From NCBI GenBank assembly GCA_022759285.1, contig JAEMPM010000063.1:1-9998 (forward strand): a stretch of DNA of 9,998 nucleotides, given 5' to 3'. Position 1 is the first letter of the stretch. The number at the start of each line of letters is the position of its first letter. Made by a program: the position numbers and the translations under genes. This DNA comes from Thermocrinis sp. (lineage in GTDB: Bacteria > Aquificota > Aquificia > Aquificales > Aquificaceae). The notes under the pieces are model-generated. The model worked only from the letters and a program-made list of their open reading frames with translations. It did not search any database and was not told the DNA's origin. Shown piece by piece: positions 1 through 5,965 of the stretch.

Positions 1-116
1 TACTGATAAAACATAAAAGCATGAAGTTTGCTATCCCCTTTGGTCCCTTTCTTGCCCTTGGCTGTTTTGTTGGAGTTGTTTTTGATGGTTGGCGATTTTA
101 TCTAACAGGCTTTTGA
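1..116 (+). CDS. pilD: Prepilin peptidase (type IV leader peptidase), C-terminal end, partial
   Basis: Reading frame 3 is open from the left edge (first full codon at position 3) to a TGA at 114-116, so only about 37 C-terminal residues are visible. They contain AIPFGPFLALG followed by a hydrophobic stretch and a short polar end. This matches the terminal PFGPFLA-type motif and last membrane helix of type IV prepilin peptidases (A24 aspartyl proteases of the inner membrane that cleave and N-methylate prepilins and pseudopilins). The catalytic aspartates would lie upstream, outside the window. The last 86 bases run antisense to the 3' end of the minus-strand HepT-like gene. The motif match is good but short, so another polytopic membrane protein remains possible. 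The gene symbol is by family only. Confidence 0.72.
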   Translation, partial: LIKHKSMKFAIPFGPFLALGCFVGVVFDGWRFYLTGF

Positions 117-948
117 GGGAAGAGGACATTTCCTTTAGCAGTGGCTCAAAGTAGTCTTTGAGTTCCATTAACTCTTTGTATAGGTTTTCCAAATCTATAT
201 CCCAAGTGCTTATAAGCTTGTTTTTTAGGTTCATCATCTTAACCAGAACTGGATAATACTGGGGAGAGATTATACCGCTTTCCACCATCTTCAAAAGGCA
301 ATCATCACCGAATTTTTTTATGCCAAACTTTGGTGCAAGGTGTTTGCAAATGTCAAAGAGAGAATCGTAAGCCACCTGATAAAAGTATTTGACCCTGTCG
401 TGATACATAGGCTTTCTGTTGAACTCCTCCAGGCCAACTGATAGGACGAAGTTTATTTTATTTACAGAATCCTTAACAAACTTTGCCTTTTTCTTTAGAA
501 GTTCAAAGTCTATGAGAAGATAATTACCGGTGGTTTGTTTAACATACTCTATAACCGCCTTTGCATAATCCTTAAAAACATGCAGGTTCTTTTCCAAGAA
601 GTCGTATAGTTCCTCCGGCTGGACCGACTCTTTTAGGTCCCTGTATTTAAAGTAAAAATCTATAAAGGCTTGAAGGGTTTGAAGGTCTTCGTAGCCTATT
701 TTTTCTCCAAGTTTTACCAAACAATCCTTTGAGGAGGTCTTTAGACCAAAAACTACCGAAAGGTGTCTACAGGGTCTCATACAGCTTTCAAAGGCCAAGT
801 TGAAATCTACCCTAACCTTGTCCTGGATAAGTTTGTTCTTAACAAACTCTTCTTTGCCTAAAGAGAGAAGCTTTTTCAGGTCTGCGTAAGCCTTCTCCAA
901 ATTGTGAAAGCTTTCCAAAAGTAGGCTTATGTTTATCTTCTTTTCCAT
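31..948 (-). CDS. Tandem degenerate HepT/DUF86-like all-helical protein
   Basis: 305 residues from ATG at 948; a TTG directly upstream at 951 is an alternative start. The protein is an internal duplication. Residues about 40-82 (DKVRVDF..., CRHLSVVFGLK, KDCLVKL) align with about 183-223 (DRVKYFY..., CKHLAPKFGIK, DDCLLKM), each preceded and followed by helices, giving units of about 5-136 and 145-276. The pattern, notably LFDICKHL and then MMNLKNKLISTWDID, resembles HepT/DUF86 proteins, the RNase or AMPylated toxin half of HepT-MntA pairs. The family's R-N-x4-H-x-Y motif is degraded to K242-N243, S247, W249 in repeat 2 and absent in repeat 1 (only R103 remains). No MNT nucleotidyltransferase partner lies next to it. 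The last ~28 residues (Gln/Asn-rich) lie exactly where the gene overlaps the prepilin peptidase gene and are probably not part of the fold. No Shine-Dalgarno sequence is evident. Function unknown; the family assignment is by pattern and moderate. Confidence 0.75.
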   Translation of the reverse strand: MEKKINISLLLESFHNLEKAYADLKKLLSLGKEEFVKNKLIQDKVRVDFNLAFESCMRPCRHLSVVFGLKTSSKDCLVKLGEKIGYEDLQTLQAFIDFYFKYRDLKESVQPEELYDFLEKNLHVFKDYAKAVIEYVKQTTGNYLLIDFELLKKKAKFVKDSVNKINFVLSVGLEEFNRKPMYHDRVKYFYQVAYDSLFDICKHLAPKFGIKKFGDDCLLKMVESGIISPQYYPVLVKMMNLKNKLISTWDIDLENLYKELMELKDYFEPLLKEMSSSLKSLLDKIANHQKQLQQNSQGQERDQRG

Positions 949-969
949 CAAGGATATAATATTAGTATC
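949..969. promoter_or_regulatory. Putative divergent promoter with overlapping -10 elements
   Basis: The 21-base gap between two divergent start codons contains TATAAT on the plus strand (955-960), nine bases before the GTG at 970, and TATTAT on the minus strand (961 to 956), seven bases before the ATG at 948. The two hexamers overlap by five bases. Neither gene has a Shine-Dalgarno sequence. If these hexamers are used, both mRNAs would start at or within a few bases of the start codon. No good -35 hexamer is visible on either side, so this is a motif-based inference. Confidence 0.4.
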
Positions 970-1824
970 GTGTGGTTAAACAAGGTGTTCTTAATCACCT
1001 TTTTAAGATTTCTGCTCTTTCTGTTCTTTATGCTCCATGCTCTCCTTTACCTTCCAGGATACATCCAAAAGGCAGTGGTAGTGGTTATATCTTCCCTTTA
1101 TCTTTCTGTAGCTCTGGTAAATTATTTTTACTCTTTCAAACTTAGAAGGTTAAACGATTACATAGACTTTTTCTTCCTCATACCTTTGGCTTTACTTTCG
1201 AGAGAACCCTTGGCTATTTTTTCCCTTTTGGTACCCTCCTTCTTCAGCTTTCCCAAGAATCTCATGCCTTTCTTTATATCTGTTCTTTCTGCTACTACCC
1301 TTGGCGTTTATAACTTTGGCTTGAAGGGGCTTTTGTTTTTTCCTCTAACTTTGGCGTTGGGAATCTCTCCCTCCTCTGTAGAGTTGCTTAGGAGCCTTCA
1401 GAAGGATAGAAAGTATTTTTTGGAACTGAGGAGGGCATATAGAAGCCTTCAGGAGGAACTTTCGGTCCTTGAAAGGGAAAAAAGGCAGAAGGAAACGCTA
1501 CTTAAACTATTAGAGTTGCTTAACAGTAAGAATCCAGAGGAATATCTTAATGGTGTAAAGGAAATGTTCAAGCTAAAAGCTATAAATGTCTTTCCTTTGA
1601 AGGACAGTTTTGCAAAAGAGTACATCATAGACCAAAGCAGTTTGACCATTTCTGTGCCAGTGAGCTTAGAGGAGGGCAGTGCCTTGGTTGTTTTCTACCT
1701 TAACCATCCTGCACAGCTTATGGATACAGAACTAAAGGAGAATTTAAGTAGATGTGCCAAGATGTTGAGCTTTTATATAACGGGCTTTGAAAGCAAAGAA
1801 CAGACAGTAAAAATCGCAGTGTGA
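970..1824 (+). CDS. Polytopic membrane protein with coiled coil and GAF-like C-terminus, function unknown
   Basis: 284 residues from GTG at 970. The N-terminal half is strongly hydrophobic with about five membrane segments (roughly residues 6-28, 34-55, 64-92, 98-117 and 119-135). A Lys/Glu/Leu-rich predicted coiled coil follows (about 138-185), and then a soluble region (about 188-272). In that region two beta-like strands (LTISVPV, SALVVFYL) are followed by a helix, as in the end of small GAF/PAS-type sensor domains. This is the layout of the input half of a membrane sensor, but there is no histidine kinase, GGDEF or other output domain. The downstream TusA-DUF3343 gene begins nine bases after the stop, so the two are probably co-transcribed. 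The start is uncertain because no Shine-Dalgarno sequence precedes it. Not recognised as a named family. Confidence 0.75.
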   Translation: MWLNKVFLITFLRFLLFLFFMLHALLYLPGYIQKAVVVVISSLYLSVALVNYFYSFKLRRLNDYIDFFFLIPLALLSREPLAIFSLLVPSFFSFPKNLMPFFISVLSATTLGVYNFGLKGLLFFPLTLALGISPSSVELLRSLQKDRKYFLELRRAYRSLQEELSVLEREKRQKETLLKLLELLNSKNPEEYLNGVKEMFKLKAINVFPLKDSFAKEYIIDQSSLTISVPVSLEEGSALVVFYLNHPAQLMDTELKENLSRCAKMLSFYITGFESKEQTVKIAV

Positions 1825-1833
1825 GGTGTTGCC

Positions 1834-2421
1834 ATGGAGGTTTTGGAAAGGGAAAAAGAAAAAGTTTTAGACCTCTGTGGTCTTATGTGTCCTTTGCCTA
1901 TAGTGATAACATCCGAGAACGTAAAGAGGCTAAAAGAGGGCGAAGTTCTAACAGTGATATCCACGGACCCGGGCTTTGAAAGGGACATATTCAATTGGTG
2001 CAAGCAAACGGGCAATCAACTTCTTAGCTTGAAAAAAGAAGGGGACAAGGTCATAGCACAGGTTAAAAAAGTCTCCGAGGCAACTGAGCCATCCCTCTGG
2101 TACTGGATAAAGTTCCACTCTCTTGGAGTGAAATTGCATCTAAGGCACATTTTGATAATGTTGAACCCATTTGCGGAAAAGCCAGACCACTTTATAACCT
2201 TTTCTGCCATATCGGAAGGTACAAGGGCTGAGAAATATCTAAATGGAAGGGCTAAGCTTATCCCAATTCCGGACGAGATAGATCCAAGATGCGGTGTAGT
2301 TCTTGCTATAAAAGGAGAGCAAAAGGCAAAGGAAATCTACAAAGAGCTATACGAGAATGGCTTTTTCGTGGAAGCAATCTACAAAAAGGAAGGTAAAAAC
2401 TACAGGAGGATATATCCCTGA
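1834..2421 (+). CDS. TusA-like sulfur carrier fused to a DUF3343 (putative Se/S carrier) domain
   Basis: 195 residues. Residues 11-78 form a TusA/SirA/YedF-type domain with the D-x-x-G-x-x-C-P-x-P signature (D13, G16, C19-P-L-P22); Cys19 would carry the persulfide in sulfur-relay chemistry. Residues about 119-186 match DUF3343, a small domain annotated as a putative Se/S carrier: a phenylalanine/serine-rich first strand, the central RAEKYL helix, the IPIPDEID turn and a conserved Cys153-Gly followed by a strand. A linker with several His and hydrophobic residues (about 85-115) joins them. TusA and DUF3343 are more familiar as separate proteins. GAGGTG lies about six bases before the ATG, so translation is conventional. 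The stop overlaps the start of trpC. The substrate (sulfur or selenium) and acceptor cannot be told from sequence, and no dsr, hdr or sel genes are in the window. Confidence 0.85.
   Translation: MEVLEREKEKVLDLCGLMCPLPIVITSENVKRLKEGEVLTVISTDPGFERDIFNWCKQTGNQLLSLKKEGDKVIAQVKKVSEATEPSLWYWIKFHSLGVKLHLRHILIMLNPFAEKPDHFITFSAISEGTRAEKYLNGRAKLIPIPDEIDPRCGVVLAIKGEQKAKEIYKELYENGFFVEAIYKKEGKNYRRIYP
2404..2410 (+). promoter_or_regulatory. Strong Shine-Dalgarno that fixes the trpC start at CTG
   Basis: AGGAGGA lies inside the last codons of the TusA-DUF3343 gene and ends seven bases before CTG at 2418. No ATG, GTG or TTG in the trpC frame occurs between the in-frame TAA at 2394 and the TTG at 2703, which lies far inside the conserved domain. 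The site therefore supports initiation at CTG 2418; ATA at 2412 is too close to the ribosome site to be a good alternative. Confidence 0.7.
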
Positions 2422-3197
2422 GCTTTCTCGAAAAAGTACTTTCTTACAAAAGGCAAACCCTCAGAAGGGATAAAGAATACGAAGAATTTCTTTGGGAGAA
2501 GGTTAAGAAAAGGGAAAGATTTTACAGTTTTGAGGATGCATTAAGGGATTGTAGGACAAGAATCATAGCGGAGGTTAAAAAGGCATCCCCCTCCGCTGGT
2601 CTTATAAAGGAGGTCTCTCCAAAGGAGCAGGCAAAACTTTACTGGGAGGGTGGAGCTGTTGCCATATCGGTTCTAACTGAGGATAAATACTTCAAGGGCT
2701 CCTTGGAGGACCTGTGGGAAGTGAGGCAGAATTGCCCACTACCATTGCTGAGGAAAGACTTTATCTTTGATCCATTGCAAGTGCTTGAGGCAAAAGCCTT
2801 TGGTGCGGATGCGGTTTTGCTGATAGTTAGAGCCCTTGAACAGAGGGTTTTGGAGGAACTCATTAACTGTACAAAGGAGCTTGGTATGTCTGCCCTTGTG
2901 GAAATTTTTGATCTGAGAGAAGCAGAGAGGGCTTTAAAGGCTGGCGCCCACATTATTGGCATAAACAACAGGGATCTGGAAACTTTGAAGATCGACCTTA
3001 ACCTATCAAGGGCCTTGGTGCCAAAACTTAAAGAGCTTGGTGCTAAGTTTGTGGTAGTGGAGAGCGGGATAGAAACAAGGGAGCAAGTGCTTGAGTTTGA
3101 AAATCTTGGTGCGGACGCCTTTTTGATAGGCACAAGCTTAATGAAGAGCCAAGACCCAGCAAAAAAGCTAAGAGAACTTCAAGGCTTTTTGTATTAA
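2418..3197 (+). CDS. trpC: Indole-3-glycerol phosphate synthase
   Basis: Cytosolic TIM-barrel enzyme of tryptophan biosynthesis that closes CdRP to indole-3-glycerol phosphate with loss of CO2 and water. With the start at CTG 2418 it has 259 residues, normal for the monofunctional family, and begins SFLEKVLSYKR as expected. The active-site series is complete: E52 and K54 in IAEVKKASPS, K113 in LLRKDFIFDP, E162 in LVEIFD, N183 in GINNRDL, and E215-S216 in VVESGI. The first TTG in frame (2703) would delete the first catalytic Lys and the phosphate-side loop, so it cannot be the true start. CTG overlaps the preceding TGA as CTGA, mimicking the common ATGA coupling, with AGGAGGA upstream. Co-directional with flgK (36-base gap) but unrelated in function; no other trp gene is near. 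A sequencing error at the start codon is the main alternative to a genuine CTG start. Confidence 0.95.
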   Translation: MSFLEKVLSYKRQTLRRDKEYEEFLWEKVKKRERFYSFEDALRDCRTRIIAEVKKASPSAGLIKEVSPKEQAKLYWEGGAVAISVLTEDKYFKGSLEDLWEVRQNCPLPLLRKDFIFDPLQVLEAKAFGADAVLLIVRALEQRVLEELINCTKELGMSALVEIFDLREAERALKAGAHIIGINNRDLETLKIDLNLSRALVPKLKELGAKFVVVESGIETREQVLEFENLGADAFLIGTSLMKSQDPAKKLRELQGFLY

Positions 3198-3220
3198 ATT
3201 TTTTTCAAAAGAGACGATAT
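3195..3220 (+). promoter_or_regulatory. Candidate sigma-28 (FliA) flagellar promoter for flgK-flgL
   Basis: TAAATTTT (3195-3202, overlapping the trpC stop codon) resembles the sigma-28 -35 box TAAAGTTT. GACGATAT (3213-3220) resembles the -10 box GCCGATAA. The spacing is 10 instead of the usual 11 bases. Hook-filament junction genes are classic sigma-28 or late flagellar targets. Against it, transcription would begin only about seven bases before the flgK ATG, cutting into the ribosome site at 3222-3230. Confidence 0.35.
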
Positions 3221-3233
3221 TAAAAGGTAGGCC

Positions 3234-4784
3234 ATGTTTGGAGAGACATTAGGAATAGTTTCTCAAGGGCTTGAAATACTCAAGAAATCTGTTGACATAA
3301 GAAACAGAAACATATTGAACGCCAACAACCCGGACTATGCACAAGAAGACCCTGTAATAAAAACCTTTGTTCCGTATGGTATAACTTTAGAGACCATCGA
3401 AAGAGTTGAAAGCCTTCACTATGTCCAGCAAAGGAACGCCCAGCTATCTTTGGTCTCCTCTCTGGATGAGAGGATAAAAAATAATACAAGGGTAGAAGAC
3501 ATCTTTCAAGAATTTACCCAAGGATTGGGTGGTTTAGAATACCTAAACAACTTTTTTACAAGCTATCAAAACCTAATGAAAGATCCAACCAACGAAGGGG
3601 CAAGGGCTAATTTGGTTCAGTCTGCAAACTCTTTGGTGGGCTATCTAAAGGACAGGAAAGGGAATTTAGATACCATCTCTCAATCCATCGACTACAACAT
3701 GCGTCAGTATGTGGATAAGGTAAATTCTATAACTGAAAAGCTTGCCAAGTTAAACCAAGAAATTCTTATCGCTTACGCTCAGACCTATGCAAGGGGACAG
3801 GACTACAAGAACATTTTAGACGAAAGGGATCGGCTTTTGAGGGAACTTTCCGAATACATAAACATCGAAGTGCAAGAGGATGACATAGGCAGGGTTAAGG
3901 TGGAAACTTCAAAGGGCTTTGTGTTAGTAGATGGCAGGTTTAACTGGGAGCTAGCTTACGACGGTGCAAACAAAAGAGTCCTTTGGGAATCTAAAGACGG
4001 TTCCCAAGTGGATATATCAAGTGAAATATCCGGCGGTAGGATAAGGGGTAGCTTAGACGCCATTGCAGACTTACAAGACTACCAAAACAGACTTGACCAA
4101 CTGGCGAAAAAGCTCATAAGCGAAGTAAAGCTCCCGGCAAAAACTGGCATAACAGAATATTATTGGACTTCAAACTATGCCAATTCTACGGATCCATTAG
4201 GCACTTCTGGAACTATCACACTGAACGGTTCTTCTTCCGTCACCATCAACTACACATCAACGGACACCCTTACAGATCTGGCAAACGCCATAAACTCTGC
4301 TGGAGTGGGCTTTACTGCGTCAGTTGTTACCAATCCAGATGGTACTTACACACTTCAAATTACATCTTCCAATCCTTCTTACACCATAACAGACAGCAAC
4401 GGTATGGTGGGTGGAAGGGTTTTTGAGGGCACGGGCATTGGAGATATAAAGGTAGCTGACAATATTTCCACTCAGTTGTCTAACCTGGATTATTCAAAGG
4501 CGGATGAATTTAACCAATTTTCAAGGCTATGGTGGGATGATTCTAAAAACATTTATCAAGGTCTAACAAGTGCCATTGCAGGGAACCTTAACAATTATAA
4601 AAAGCAGTATGATATTGAAAACGCTGTGCTAGACTCTCTGAACGCTAAACTTCAGGAAATGCAAGGTGTTTCCATTGATAAGGAGTTTATGGAAGTTTTT
4701 CAACTTCAAAAGAGCTATCAAGCTTTGGCAAAGGTAATTAGTGTTATAGATGAGCTTATCCAGACAACTTTAAACATGATTTGA
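3234..4784 (+). CDS. flgK: Flagellar hook-associated protein 1 (hook-filament junction)
   Basis: 516 residues. FlgK is exported by the flagellar type III apparatus and forms the first ring between hook and filament. The N-terminal D0/D1 coil carries the NANNPDYAQEDPV motif of rod/hook/HAP proteins (residues 28-41). Residues about 165-233 hold the FlgK-typical coiled stretch, DERDRLLRELSEYI and FVLVDG; 267-300 hold GGRIRGSLDAI and the LDQLAKKLISEV helix. The C-terminal coil (478-516) has GVSIDKEFMEVFQLQKSYQA and the terminal VISVIDELIQTTL helix. A Thr/Ser-rich beta module at about 323-385 (GTITLNG..., DTLTDLANAIN, NPDGTYTLQI) resembles the hook IN motif also found in FliD and flagellin-type proteins. 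ATG at 3234 is preceded by AAAAGGTAGG. flgL follows after 11 bases. Length and order are normal for the family. Confidence 0.96.
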   Translation: MFGETLGIVSQGLEILKKSVDIRNRNILNANNPDYAQEDPVIKTFVPYGITLETIERVESLHYVQQRNAQLSLVSSLDERIKNNTRVEDIFQEFTQGLGGLEYLNNFFTSYQNLMKDPTNEGARANLVQSANSLVGYLKDRKGNLDTISQSIDYNMRQYVDKVNSITEKLAKLNQEILIAYAQTYARGQDYKNILDERDRLLRELSEYINIEVQEDDIGRVKVETSKGFVLVDGRFNWELAYDGANKRVLWESKDGSQVDISSEISGGRIRGSLDAIADLQDYQNRLDQLAKKLISEVKLPAKTGITEYYWTSNYANSTDPLGTSGTITLNGSSSVTINYTSTDTLTDLANAINSAGVGFTASVVTNPDGTYTLQITSSNPSYTITDSNGMVGGRVFEGTGIGDIKVADNISTQLSNLDYSKADEFNQFSRLWWDDSKNIYQGLTSAIAGNLNNYKKQYDIENAVLDSLNAKLQEMQGVSIDKEFMEVFQLQKSYQALAKVISVIDELIQTTLNMI

Positions 4785-4795
4785 GGTGAAGGACT

Positions 4796-5965
4796 ATGAA
4801 GGTGCCAGATAATTTGCTTTTCTCTTTGTTTATTGAGCAAGATGCAAGGATAAAAAAGGAACTATCGGAAAAAACTCTGGATGTTTCCACGGGAAGGCGC
4901 TTGAGGGCTCTTTCTGACGAGCCTACCGCCACATATAATGTGATTGAGCTAAAGAAAGAGATAGCCCAGCTTTCCCAACATTCCCAAAACAGACTCTTTG
5001 CAGACACAAACCTTACCTATGTAGACTTTACCCTTGGGAAAGTGTGGGACACACTAAAAGAGCTTTATGCAACTACTATTAGGGCAAAAAATAGTGCAAC
5101 CCTTACGTCGGATCAGCTGTACGCCTTGGCTGAGCAGTTTGATAAGGATTTAGGACATCTTTTGGACATGGCAAACGATAAGCTTGGACAGAACTATCTC
5201 TTTGGTGGCTCCTCCCTAACGGTAAAACCTTTTGACCCAAACACTTTGAATTATACCGCCAGTTCTCAAGACTTTGAGGTATGGGTATCGGAGAACTCAA
5301 AGGTCTCGGTCTTTCTCAGAGGGGATAAGGTCTTTGGAAGCAATCTTTACATATCAAAGGTCTCTTACGCCTCTCCCACCACAAGCTTTACTACTCCCGG
5401 TACTATAACCTTGCAGGTTGGTTCAAATACCTATACCATAAACTACGGTGGTGCAGGAGAGCCCCAAAACATTCAGGAGTTAGCACAGTATATAAACAAC
5501 AATTTTGGAGACAAACTGCATGCCTTTGTCTCTCAAAATCCTGACGGTAGCTACTCCCTTGCCTTATCTCCGGTGGAACTTTCCGCAAACGTTCAGTTTA
5601 TCAGTATAACCGGAGATCTATCTCCGGGCTTTGAAAATCCAAACATCTTCCAGGTGGTTAAAAGAGTTAAGGATAAGCTTCAGGGTGGGTTTTACCCAGA
5701 TGATTTTGACCTCTTTTCTCTAAACAGGGCGAGCGAACTGATATCCCTAAGGAGGTCCGAGGTAGGCTCCGTGCTTTCAACGGTCAAAAACTTACAACCT
5801 ACCCAGGAGGAGCTTGATGTGGTCCTCAGAGAGCAAAAGTCTGACATTGAGGATGCAGATGTCTCAGAGAGCCTTATGGAGTACACAAGATATAGAATAG
5901 CCTATGAAGCCCTAATGCGTATGGTGGCAGACCAAAAGGACCTAACCATACTAAAGTACATTTGA
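4796..5965 (+). CDS. flgL: Flagellar hook-associated protein 3 (hook-filament junction)
   Basis: 389 residues; second junction ring protein, placed between FlgK and the flagellin filament. The N-terminal coil has VSTGRRLRALSDEPTATYNV (residues 30-49), the equivalent of the FlgL/flagellin SGKR...SDDP motif, followed by helices to about 134 and the typical GQNYLFGG turn (131-138). The C-terminal coil (about 309-389) includes the NRASELISLRRSEVGSVL helix and ends with a flagellin-like MEYTRYRIAYEALMRMVADQ segment. Residues about 200-262 form a beta module (GTITLQVGSNTYTINYGG, IQELAQYIN, NPDGSYSLAL) resembling the one in FlgK. GAGGTGAAGG before the ATG is a strong ribosome site, and the gap from flgK is 11 bases, so the pair is surely co-expressed. 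The 3' end overlaps birA on the other strand by 15 bases. No csrA or fliW follows, unlike in many bacteria. Confidence 0.95.
   Translation: MKVPDNLLFSLFIEQDARIKKELSEKTLDVSTGRRLRALSDEPTATYNVIELKKEIAQLSQHSQNRLFADTNLTYVDFTLGKVWDTLKELYATTIRAKNSATLTSDQLYALAEQFDKDLGHLLDMANDKLGQNYLFGGSSLTVKPFDPNTLNYTASSQDFEVWVSENSKVSVFLRGDKVFGSNLYISKVSYASPTTSFTTPGTITLQVGSNTYTINYGGAGEPQNIQELAQYINNNFGDKLHAFVSQNPDGSYSLALSPVELSANVQFISITGDLSPGFENPNIFQVVKRVKDKLQGGFYPDDFDLFSLNRASELISLRRSEVGSVLSTVKNLQPTQEELDVVLREQKSDIEDADVSESLMEYTRYRIAYEALMRMVADQKDLTILKYI

Noticed and set aside
31..948. Active HepT toxin of a HepT-MntA toxin-antitoxin pair
   Set aside because: The R-x4-6-H-x-Y motif is missing in both repeats and no MNT-type nucleotidyltransferase gene is adjacent.
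2639..3133. Minus-strand 164-residue open frame within trpC
   Set aside because: Ser/Lys-rich shadow of trpC on the opposite strand, without motifs or a ribosome site.
2703..3197. trpC starting at TTG 2703 (164 residues)
   Set aside because: Would remove the N-terminal third including catalytic E52 and K54, although conserved TrpC sequence reads without a stop back to 2418.
4163..4426. 87-residue plus-strand frame inside flgK
   Set aside because: His/Trp/Cys-rich shadow in the wrong frame of flgK's Thr/Ser-rich module.
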